Of a stretch of DNA of 64,000 nucleotides, positions 13,335 to 26,200 are shown one piece after another. The stretch comes from Distichodus sexfasciatus. Lineage: Eukaryota; Chordata; Actinopteri; Characiformes; Distichodontidae. Positions within the stretch are counted from its first letter, which is position 1. Every line of letters begins with the position of its first letter. The position numbers and the translations under genes are program-made. The notes beneath the pieces are model-generated. The model ran no database searches. It saw only the letters and a program-made list of their open reading frames with translations, and had not been told where the DNA came from. The stretch covers positions 1 to 64,000 of the forward strand of contig JAVGVS010000397.1 of the NCBI GenBank assembly GCA_032718565.1, read 5' to 3'.

Positions 13335-16300
13335 GTAATCCTTTTTCATTTTGCAATCAACTTGCTTCAAATATCTATCAGGGCAGAAACGGAGTGGCAG
13401 GCCCACCAGGAGATAGAGGCAACCCTGGGCGAAGGGTATTTTTTTTAAATTAATTTTTTGTTTATTTATTTTTTTATCTTAACACAACATATGCTAGGAT
13501 TTGCGGTTACTTTTTTCTTAACTATTATTATTATCTAGGGCCCTAAAGGTGCCAAAGGTCAGTCAGGGGAAAGAGGGGACATTGGACTTCGTGGGGATCC
13601 AGTAAGTTTTTTTGTTAATCAACCCCTTTATACACTTTACGATTTGAGGCACTTTGCAAAAAGCCCCTTCAATGTCATTACCTCAGTTGATATTTGCTCT
13701 TTAGAAGACTAAATTAGAATACAAATTTGGAAAAAATTGATTATATTCATTGTTACATGTGAGACTATAAATCTGAGGCTGTGTACAATACAATTCATGC
13801 AAACTCTTGATTTCTATTTGAATTATACACATAATATTCCTGCCTTCTTAGCAAACACATATTGAGAACAAACAAAAATAATATTTTTTGGTAAATAGGG
13901 TACAAGAGGGCAGGACAATAACCAGAGGGGTCCAAAGGGAGATCCAGGAGATGCTGGGCCACCGGTATGATACACACTTATACATACACTTTTGTACACA
14001 CACAATCATGCTTGCACACATAATTTTTTTTTTCTAAAGTCACCATCATCTAATACATATATCTTTGACCCAAGCATTAATGTAACTCCATAATGTGCAA
14101 TTTGCATCATATGCTGTTTAGACAACAATTTCAACACACAGCAATGTACTGTCTATGACTCCAGCATCTGGACAGTGTCTGGAAACCCACGCTTCAATAA
14201 GAACCTGTTGATTTTGCAATTTGTATTTTGTAGGGAGAACCCGGAGAAGATGGAAGGAGAGGTGGTGTGGGAGAACCAGGAAGACGGGTAGGTTTTCTGC
14301 GCCTAAACAACATGATTACAATTTAGTGCATATTATCTTTTCCTTCATAGAGAAGACAGACATCATAGTGACTTTCATTTAGACGGTAGAACCTGAAAAT
14401 GCAGAAATGGACATTAATAAGATAAAATAAACATTTAAAATCAGAAATAGACAGTTAGCTGACAAGGCCATATGGGCTGAATTTTACTTCCATTCCCCAT
14501 ATGTGCCCTATATTTTACTTATTTAGTGATACTGCATTGAGCATGGGCCTGTGCTCTTGATGACTGTATTTTGCTCTTATTTGTAAAAAATTGATGTGTG
14601 AGATAAGATGACAGGATGCTGAACCAAGGGCAAGACATTAATGGAAGACAAAATGATGACTTCAGAGAGATATGTTAAGTGAGATCAGCAGGTCCTGGTA
14701 GAGCAGTCAAATATACAGTTTTAATAGACCGGTCACACAACAAAAATCCACAATGGCATGTGTAATTTGGGTGTAAATTGGGTGTTTGAACAGCCACTTG
14801 TCCACAAAATTGGCAAAAGCAGATCAAAGATGTCCAAGTGCAATCAAGGTTTGATATATATGTGCTGTTATCATTGTACTAATCTAAAATTCTGCTGCAG
14901 GTAGATAGGATGATAGATATAACGGCATTAATTTATACAGACTTTCATTTTATTATTGCCTTTTCACTAACTATAATGTTTGATGACTGACCATATTGTT
15001 TTGAACAGGCGCTGATGGAAGAGGTCCACCTGACAATCTGTAAGTAAATATGATCTTGAAAGCTCTTTTAAATGTGAATTACTTAGGTTTCATAAGTAAT
15101 TTGTTAAATGTAGATTCAACTTGAACACCTGCTGTACATACAATGAACATATTTATTTATTAACCTGTTCACAGTACATACAAGTCTTCACATCGCATGT
15201 GTGTGAAATGAACATACATATAACCATTGTGAAGATGTATGTATGCATGTATGTGCAATGAACATATTTGTTTTTTTATTTGTAATTATAACTGATTTGA
15301 TTTATATGCCAAATATCTTTCAGGGTTCTCCTGGAAGGCCTGGAGATGATGGTCTACCGGGAGAGCCTGGGATAGGAGGGTCTCGGGTAAGTGTTTCTGT
15401 TTGTTCAGTTTTTTTTTTTACATTTTTTTTTAAATTATTATTCTGAATTAGTCTGAAGACTAAATGTGAGTTTTACATATGAAAAAAAATTCTCACAGGA
15501 ATAATATAGTTTGTATGTCTTTGTGACAGGGCTCCAGTGACCAGTTGGAACACCAGGTGTAAGAGGAGAGGATGGTAACCTGACCAAGAGTAAGTGCTTG
15601 AGCTAGGCTTCTTTTTTTCTTGTTTTTTTTTTTCTTTTTCTTTAATAGCTCCAGTAAATGATAGGACCTGCTACTTCTAACTGCATGATTTTTTTAATTA
15701 ATTAAAAAGTTTATCGGCTAATTTAGCAGCTATTTAGTTGCTTAAGAAAATATTGTTTATTATTTTTATTTAAACTAGTGGTAAAATGCATGGGCCCACT
15801 TTTGTTATTTTTGACAAAAGAAATGCATTTTGCCTTTTTTTCCAATTAGGGTCCTGGAGGATCTCAAGGGCTACTAGGGGAGAAAGGCAGACGAGGAGCT
15901 ATTGGACGCAAGGTATCTCTTCAGTTCATGTATTAAATGTGTAATCTACAAAACCTTTCAGTAACAATTTATAGTTCATCTTCATAACGATTCATAAAGC
16001 ATAAATAAAGTATTTATAAGACAAATAATTACACACATTGTTTCTATAATTAAAGTTTCTATAACAGCTTAATAAAAAAAAATATAACTACTTTTAGTAT
16101 ACACTCAATAACATGCATTATTTCATCCATTCAAGCTTAACAAGAAGGTTAAAAATGCATTTTGTCAAGAGAGAATATAATGTAACATTACAGTTACATT
16201 CTTCACAAAATCCTCAGCATGGTTTTTAAAATGAGTATCAACATAAAGCTCAACTCTTACTTGTGAATAGGATACATTTACTGCTACTATAATATTAACC

Positions 16301-19300
16301 ATAGAATTCGGGAGAGGCTATAGACGTGACAGCATTACAGCTGCTGCTATTTCCAAAGTGATGGAACTCGCCATTGACCTTTTGGATTCTATAAGCAGCG
16401 ACTGCAGATATGCAGATATTATCAATACAGTTAGCGAATAGTTTAACACAGAGAACAGCCTGATTAATATATCCATTCACTTCTTCTGGTCTTCGTGCTC
16501 AACTGAGCCCCTGGCACTAACGTTGACAACTTAACTCCGAAACAGTATTCACCCACCACAATTCAGCTTGCTGTTATCTATCTAGGCCTGCTATGTATGG
16601 CCTAACTACATTTCTTCTCCATGTTATGTGGCTCTATGTATACAGAGGAAGGTATTTTGAACTTGAATTAAAAGCTATGAAATGACAAAATCTCTAAATG
16701 CAGTCTGTATTATACGCACAGAATTAAGAAATTTAATCCATATTTGACTTTTTAACATACTTTATAAAAAACAAATGTATATTTAAGATGAATAAAGGCA
16801 TTTGCTCATTAAAGATTGTGGCGAATGCTTTGCGAAGTTTTAATGTAAATTTACGCCCCCTGTATAAGATCAGACATTGTGATGGTGCATAACTGCAATG
16901 CTATATCATATTCCTATAATGAATTGGAAATGCTTTTGTCTTTTATGTCAGGATTATGACACAATAATAATGCATGTTATCAGTGTATACAAAGCTGTGA
17001 TATTTTCATTTAAAGCTGTTGCAGACATCTTTACTGTAGCAATTAAAAGTGCCTTGAAATGCCTTATTAATACCTTTTATGAATTATTATGAAGGTGCAC
17101 TTAATGTATCTGCCCCGGAGAAAGAAACATTTAAACAATTGGCTGTTAAATTCTGTATGTATCATTCTGTAGGGTGAACCCGAGACCCAGGGTCAGTGGG
17201 TGCTGGGGACCTCAGCTAGTCCACGGAGAGCCTGTAAGTTGATATTCCATATATTCTGCCTACAGTGAATCCTTCAATTTAGAGAAATGGGGATTTATTT
17301 TGGTAATCTGCAAGATACTGAACTTTTTATATTTCGCAAGGTCATACTGTGATGTTTCACAAATGGCATGTCTTCTAAGAAAAATGGGCCTGATTTACCT
17401 GTTTTTAAGAAGAAATTTGTTCTTAAAATCCCATTCTGTTTGGTTTTCATGGCTCACATTTTTTTTTTATTCGAGATTTGCTCAGGAAGAGGCCCAAAGA
17501 CTGTGTTTGCTCTGCATGTTGTTGCGTGCTTTTCATGTTTGCGCAAAACTTAAGGTTATTGGGTTTCCTATAGTTCTGCAGTTCTTTGTTCATAATTATC
17601 TTTTATTTTCAAAACAAATTCATTTAAAATAAACATGGACTAGAATAACACTTTGACTATTTCAGAACTCTTAAAGGTTTTTTTTTGGTGGTCCAGCATC
17701 TTTATTTGTACCAGTTTGTATGTCTGTGTATGTGCCTAGTCCTGTAGTCATGTGCCCTTTTTGTGGTGATTTGAAGGCATTAAGTTAAGACTGTCCTAGA
17801 TGGTTTTCAATTTATGAGGACAGGTTTGTCAGCAATTCTTCAGTTGCACTGCACTACAAACCGTCTTCAGAGCAAATTTAAGAATGAAACTTATTGGTGA
17901 AAGACTCCCAATGTCTTTATAGGGGGAAGATGGTCGAGATGGATTTGGGGTAGCTGGTCCTAAAGGAAGAAAAGGCACATGCAGTAAAAATAAACAATTA
18001 TCCATCACACACTTACTGACTTTAAAAAAGTACTGACTTTTAAAAGAGTAAGTTATAAAAAGCCATTGATGTAAGTATTGGATAACAAGCTTATAAGGAT
18101 ATTTTGCTGTTTGAGACACTAACTATTTCTGCCAAATTTAGGTGATGAAGGTTTCCTGGATATTCTGGTCTAAAAGGTAAAATGAGTCATATTTCTCATA
18201 TTTTTATCCCCCATATTTCAACACTTCAGGACACAAAAGATCAGAGAGACTAAACTTCAGTGATCATATAGGGAGCAGCTGATGAGGGGAACCAAAGGAG
18301 GACCTGGACCCAAAGGAAACAGAGGCCAGAGAGTAAGCTCATGCCATCAGCACAATTCTGAGTGATTTCTATATGCCTGTTCCTTTGGCTAGTATGATTC
18401 TTTAACATGCTAGGGTGCTGCAGGAGTGTGGCTATGAACCTGGGACAGAAAGGAGAGGTTGGCTATCCGGACCTTATGTACACTGTCCAAACAGTGAACC
18501 TTAGCTGCTTCCAAGCACGTAGGTACATTGATAATCTTGAATATGTCAGGATGACTACACATGGAAACCAATTTGTTAAAAAGTACAAAGATTAGGGCTG
18601 GCAAGTATTTATTGATATTCAATTATGTTAATCACTAATTCTACCATAAAACCTTGGCTAATCATTGGGAATACAGTTTGACGTGAAAATGCCCTTTCAA
18701 CCTTATGTAAGTAGCTTAACCTTTTATACACTAAACACTTCTCACAAGACATGAAAGACATTAAAGCAGCATACCATAAAGTAGCATCTTATATACAAAA
18801 TTTCAGAATCACTATTTAAAAAGCCAAATGAAGCCACAAGTCCTTCCAATTTAGATTCAGCTAATCTTGTCACAATGCCAAACTTAACAAATTATTAATA
18901 GGCAAGCAAAATTGGCAAACCTCTTCTAGGTTTTTATATTTTGCTACCACAATTATGTCATCCACAGGCCAAAGTTATATGTAAACACTCTAACCACAAA
19001 AATAATTCAAAGAGTATGCACGATGGTCCAGTAGTTAGGGCGCCTGCCTCACAGCGAGAAGGTCCTGGGTTCGAACCTGGGACGGCTGTAGGGTCTTTCT
19101 GTGTGGAGATTGCATGCTCTCCTGTATGTTCACGGTGGGTTTTCTCCGGGTGCTCCGGTTTCCTCCCACAGTCCAAAGGTATGTAATGTAGGTTAATTGG
19201 TGACTTAAATTGGCCTTGTAATGTGTGGGATGTGTGTGCTCAGGTGTGTTGGCGCCTGCCTCAGGCTGGTCCTCGCCTATGCCCAGAGGTTCCCGGATAG

Positions 19301-20139
19301 GCTCTGGTCCCACACAACCCAGTTGGGATAAGCACCAGAAAATGAATGAATGAATAATTCAAAGAAAGTAAATGGAAAGTTATACTTGTAAACTTATACT
19401 TAGATTTTTTTTTTCTTGAGACGGTAAAGTTCTGTTTATATTTATTTGCTATGTATAACTCGATATTTGATTTAAAAATGACCACAAAAATTCTTTATAT
19501 AGGTATCCTTATTTCTAGCGGTATCAGAGTATAAAAGTACCACATAAAGATTCAGATATGACTTCTGCCATACAGAGTAGAAGGCAAGGTGTTTGTTGGA
19601 TGTTGGTAATTCCTTAATCTATAGCACAGTGGGGTTCCTGTGAAAGAGAACTTCACAATGTAAACACAAGTGCCAAAAATACAATTAGCAGTTACAATGA
19701 AACTCAAAATATGTCCTTCAAGAATGAAGGTAAAGTTTCCTATACAGTAGGTTGTACATTAAGTTTTTGTTAATTTTCAAAGAATGACTGATTCTATTGC
19801 CATTAGTCAAACTGTTTTCAATTTTACTCCTAACAAAATAGGATGCTAGTGCCCATAGTACTCTTAAATTTGTCTTTTATTCGGGGATAATGCATGTATG
19901 CTAATTTAGCATTTTTATTATAATTCTTGATCTGAATATTCACTCAAAAAGCATAGTTACCATTAAACAGCATGTCAGCATTAAAAACATTTGAATCTCT
20001 TAGCTGAAGCCAGATGAAGAGTGAGTTAGTTTTGAAGATTAATCTGTTTTTGTCCACACAGGGCCAGAAAGGACCCAGGGGACCAGGCGTGGTGGTATGG
20101 GCACTTTTTTTTACAAATATATGTTCAGAATATTTTTCA

Positions 20140-20206
<67 letters not shown>

Positions 20207-23200
20207 ATATATATACACACATAAGGAACTGTTATTACATTATCTATATTTTACATTTATCTTCAGTCTTCCACTCAGTGTGACCTGGTCAAGAAAATCA
20301 GGGATAACTGCCGTAAGTACTTGTTACATTCCCATAAATTAAGCTGATGTTTTCATGTTCTAACAGCTGATGTCCCAATAATGCTCTCTTTAAAGTGGTG
20401 AAATTATGTTTATTTAGCAATTCTTGATTGTTGTAAAAGGAACCAGAACTGACTGTATATATTTTCTCTACTTCTCTTTTAGCTTGCTGTTATGGTAAGA
20501 AAGTATATTTTTAGTAGCCATGTTGAAAATCCTGAATCCATGCTGCTAACAACTGCTTTTTCTCCTATTCAGGAATCCAGGAGTGCCCCCTATATCCCAC
20601 AGAACTGGCCTTTGCCCTTGATGCCTCTACTGGTGTATCACGATCAACTTTCAATGCCATGAAAGAGTCCATCCTCCGTCTTGTGCGAAATATTGCAATC
20701 ACTGAGAGCAACTGTCCAAAAGGAGCCAGGGTTGCCCTGACACTATACAACAGTGAGGTGACCACTGAGATCCGCTTTGCTGATGCCTTGAAAAAGCGAG
20801 CACTGATTGAACGTGTGGAAGGTTTACAAAGTTTGCAGACAAATAAACAGCGAAGTATAGAAACAGCCATGAACTTTTTGGCGCAGAACACCTTCAAGCG
20901 GGTGCGCAGTGGATTCCTGGTACGTAAGGTAGCCGTATTTTTTGTGAATGGACCTGTTCGCGTCACACCACAGTTTTCTGCTGCAGCTCTGCGCCTATAT
21001 GACGCTGGGATTGCTTCCATCTTTCTCTTGAATCGTGAGGATCGTCAGTTCACTAGAGCACTGCAGGTAAGGCAATGGTTGTAGATTCCTGATGACTTTT
21101 AAAGACTTTTATTGTCTACTGTACTGTATCACAGATTTTCTAATCTAAAATTAAATCATCATTGCTTGGTATCAGATTAGGAAAGGGTGAAAATATGTTG
21201 TATACAGTGTTGGGGAGTAACGGAATACATGTACCGGCGTTACGTATTTAGAATACAAAATATGAGTAACTGTATTCCGTTACAGTTACCGTTTAAATAG
21301 GTGATAATTAGAATACAGTTACTTTGTTGAAATAAATGGATTACACGGCGGTCTTTTCCTGTTTCATATGTGAGACTATCCCCTCTCTAATTTTGGTAAT
21401 TCCATGCCTGTTACCCAAACAAAACACACAATAAGAGGCTCTAATGTAAGCGTCCTGTTAATGTTGGTGGCATCAGTTACACAATGCACCCGGAGCCAGC
21501 AAAACAGAGCCAGCAGTGCCCGGGCAGGAATGCTTTTCTTACTCGGAAATTTCGTCTTTCCTCCTCTACCTACAGTAAATATATTGTCTATTCAGGGAGA
21601 TTTGGGCTTAACAGCCAATTGGTAGAGAAAAACAAACAAGGATTTGCAGGATGTGATTGCTACAGTACATTCATGTAGTTGTAAAAAGCTTGTTACTCAC
21701 ATTGAGTAACTTAACGGAATACGTCACAAACTACATTTTGGGGCATGTATTCTGTAATCTGCAGTGGAATACATTTTAAAAGTAACCTTCCCAACATTTT
21801 TTTCAGCGCAATAATACTGCACTGGCACAAGTCATGGTCCTGCCCTCCCTTGGGAGCACAGAATACGACTCAGTTGTCAGGAAGATAATGTCCTGCCATA
21901 TCTGTCTAGGTAAGACAACATCAAGAATAATAATAGAGATCTCAGATATTCCACTATGAACCATGAGCTTATGGTTTCAAACTGTTTACCTTTTATCCAT
22001 TGTAATGCATCTGTTGTCACTCACAGTTTGACTTAGCTGGCCACTCTCCCTTTGAAAAAGTTGAAAACTAGATATTTGTTCTTGACTGGAGTTTTATTGG
22101 GGCTGAAGAATACACTTAACCTTATAGAGCTAGTCAGCAATGATAAGTGTCAAATGTGACCCAATCTGCCGTAATGAGTTGGAAGTCGGCGTTCTATTTA
22201 TTTGGATACGGGCCGATTATGTTGAAAAACATCACAAAAATATCGATTTTTCTTTTTTGGAGACCAGATTCATTTTGAAGACCTTTTCTTTCATATAAGA
22301 CCAAAAAAGAAAAATCGATATTTTTGATGTTTGTCAACATAATCGGCCCGTATCTAAATAAATAGAACACAGACTTCCGACTCATTACGGCAGATCGGGT
22401 CACAAATGTGGTTCTGTGCTAAAAAAAATAATCAGTTGATGATATTCTGTAGTTATGCAGGTTTTCTTAAATAACTGATCCTGGATTAAAGTTACCAGAT
22501 AAATGTGTCTACTATGTGAGTGGTGAAATTAACAAGTCATATGTGAGCCAGAGATTTGCAACTGTTACCATTTTGTACATTTTCCCCAGATTTCTGTGCC
22601 CCTGATCCAATTTGTGACTATGAGCCACCTCGAAGCTCTAGAGACAGAAGGGCCTCCACGTCTGACTTGGACATAGACATGGCTTTCATCCTCGACAGCT
22701 CTGAAACCACATGGCCAAATGTCTTCACAGAAATGAAACAGTATATCTCTCATGTAATAAACCAGCTGGAGATCTCAACAGAACCTGCCACATCCACGCA
22801 CCATGCTAGAGTTGCATTGGTTCAGCATGCCCCCTATCAATATGTACACAATGGCAGTGGCCTTCCCATCAAGGTAGGATTTGACCTGACTGATCACAAG
22901 TCAACACACAGCATGGAAAGCTTCCTTATGAACAAGGTCCAGCAGTTGGAAGGTGGTCGCAGTCTTTCAGCTGCTCTCGAGAGCACCGTGGAGCATGTGA
23001 TTGAAAAGGCGCCACATCCTCGCCACCTGAAGGTGCTAATGCTGCTGGTGACCGGACCAGTGGAAGAGGAGAAGGAGAGGCTGGTGAAGGCTGCCACAGA
23101 TGTTAAATGCAAAGGATATTTCATTGTGGTGATTGCAGTGGGTAGACAGCTCAGAGCTGGAGACAGCCGTGTTCTAGCTCAAGTGGCTAGTGAACCTTCA

Positions 23201-26200
23201 GATGTATTTTATAAGAATGTGGATGGCTTTTATGATGACCACCTTCAGATATTTGCCCGGCTACTGCCCAAGTACCTCAGTTGTAAGTGTGCAACAACAT
23301 GCATATTAATTTTTTCATTCATATTTTTTGTCATGATATGAAACAAAGACATGTAGTGATTATGCAATTCTCCTGGGTTTGTGTACGTCATTCTACAGTG
23401 GAGAATGCCTTCTACATGTCTCCTGAAATCTCAAGAAATTGCCAGTGGTTCCAGAGTGATGAACCAGTCAAATTCCTGACCAGATCACAGTATACCCATG
23501 AGTACGTTTAATCACACATTCGTGCAGAGATGATGATGATATTTGTCAGCTATCAGAGAATTTTCACATTAACATGTTGCTGAAAATCAAATAGAACTGA
23601 GGTTGGGTAATTTTTAACCAGGCCAACTTACTCATTAGTCTTGATTTTATGTAGTTTCCCTTTCATTGTTTTTGATTGAAGAAAAAAAACATCACATAAA
23701 AATGCTGCTTTGTCCTACAAAACTATATTCCTCTAGTGTGAAACTGCACTGCCACCCCAATCTGGTATGAACGTGTATAATATATGTAGGTCATGCATTT
23801 GATTGGGTTGTAGCAGAAATCAATCATGAATTTACTGTATTTTATTTTGTATAAAACAGAGATAAGCAATTTTATACAAGAATGGGGTTACATGACTGGC
23901 CATATATTACCTAAATAAGAAATGTAATCAGCTGGTAATATAGAAGAAAAATCACAGAATTAGTGTCCTTTTCAGGGTGACTTTAATACTTTTTTCTATT
24001 TGATGTCATTGTTAAAGGAGAAATAATCACCATACACAGAAAGAAGTTCATGAACAACAGCATAAAGGTGAGTTCATGTTTAACATGTAATCTTACATTT
24101 ACATCACAGTACAGTAAGTATTTTACTTCATCTTCTGTTAAAGGGTTAAAATACTATTTTTCTGAGCAAGCAAATAATGTTATATTACATTATATGTTTA
24201 ATCACTACAGCAAAATCATAATATTATTATATTGTGTAACTCAGTTACGTTTTTATATGTAGTGTGCATCCTCATCACTGAGGCCAATTCCATATTCCAA
24301 ATATCAATCTGATACATTAAGACACACGTATATCCAGTACTAATGTTTGTGCGCCCGGCCGCCCAGAGGAGGATGGGGCCCCCCTCCGAGTCTTGGTTTC
24401 TCTCAAGGTTTCTTCCTATTAGAGTTTTTCCTTGCCACTGTCGCCTCAGGCTTGCTTGTTGGGGGGTTTAGGCTGGTTATTTGTAAAGTGCTTTGTGACA
24501 ATGACTGTTGTTAAGAGAGCTATATAAATAAATTTGAATTTGAATTTAATGCAATATGATTCAACCCATATTGCGAAGGCTTTATTTAATGTCTTTGGCT
24601 CTTAAGCAGACAGAAAATGACACATTAATAACTGTCTGTAAGGCAAAAAAAGGCTATGGGATAATTTATTGCAGTTACAGTCAAAGTACAAAGTATGTGA
24701 GCCCCTTGGAAATTTCTATATTTATGTGTAAATCCCATACAAAACATAGTTGTAGCTTCATGTAAGTCACAATAATAAACAAACACAATGTCCTGCAACT
24801 AAAGATACACAGATTTTCAGAGAATTTTTCACCATATTGTATAAATCATTAAAACTGTGAAACTGCAGGTTGGAAAAAGTAACCCCTAGCTAATGACTTT
24901 TTAAAAAGCTCAGTGAAATCAGAATTTAGCACACCAGGAGTCCATTTATTGAAACGAGTTCAGGGGTGTGGCCTAGAATGACTTTGGTTGATATAAACTA
25001 CTGGAAAGTTTGAGTTTGGGCTTTTGACAAGAAGCATATCCAGATGGAAATCATGCCTCGCACAAAAGAGCTGTCTGAAGACCTACAATTAAGAATTGTT
25101 AATTTACATAAGGCTGGAAAGGGTTACAAAGTCATCTCAAAGATTTTACATATTCATCAGTCTACTGTTAGGCAAGTTTTCTATAAATAGAGACAATTTG
25201 GTGCTGTAGCTACTCTGCCTAGAAGTGGGCGCCCTGCCAAGATGACCCCAAGAACACAACGCAAAGTCATCTTTGAGGTAAAGAAGAACCCTTGAGTGAC
25301 AGCGAATGACTTGAAGAAGTCATTAGAACTGGCTAACAAGAAAGGAGTCCATGGCAGAGTACCAAGAAGGAAGCCACCGCTGTCAAAAAGAACATTGCTG
25401 CATGCCTGAAGTTTGCAAAAGAGCACTTGGACACCCCACAATGGTAAATGTTTTGTTGAGTGATGAAACGAAAATGTAAGTATTTGGGAGGAACAAGCAG
25501 AACTTCATTTGGTGTAAAAAAGGGCACTGCATATCAACATCAAAACACCATCCCTACAGTAAAGTATGGTGAAGGGAGGAATTTGGGCCCGCTTTGCTGC
25601 ATCAGGGCCTGGACAGCTCGCCATCATTGAGGGGAAAATGAATTTCCAAATTTATCAGCAAATTCTTCAGGATAATGTGAGAATGTCTGTCCATCAACTG
25701 AAGCTCAGAAGAGTCTGGGTGATAAAACTAGAGATGTAGCCGATCCGATATGTGGATCGGTATCGGTCCGATAACGGCTCAAGCGGGTATCGGTGGCATC
25801 GGGCTGTTCTATGGAGCCGATCTGTAAATGCGTGCACGCTCAATTCGTTATCACGGGAAGTGGCACTGTGGTAAAGTAGAGCTGAAACCATTGTTCCAAT
25901 AACTCGAATAATTCTACTACAGAAAATGGTCGAGGCAATTTATCTAGAATCGAAGCTTGGTTTAATTCATTTTACTCGCTAGAGCAGCTCTGCTTGTATT
26001 TCACACGGATGCTTAATAGTTATGGAGGGCCTCCATAAATAGTGACACACAACGTTTTCAGTGGCGCGAACAAGACAAGACCAGACCCCTCTGTATGTGA
26101 AAGTATTTGTGAGATGTTCCGTGCACTAAACATAAGTAAATGCATAAAAACATTTTTCGCACTGTGTTACTGAGCACCGTTACTCGCAAAACGCTCCAGT

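Noticed and set aside
13169..13453. 94-codon frame with a long Ile-Tyr repeat
   Set aside because: It is two real col6a3 exons read through an intron containing an AT microsatellite.
19017..19100. Possible tRNA gene (A-box and B-box-like sequences)
   Set aside because: The promoter boxes belong to the head of a SINE; no cloverleaf with a proper anticodon arm and acceptor stem could be built, and the SINE body follows directly.
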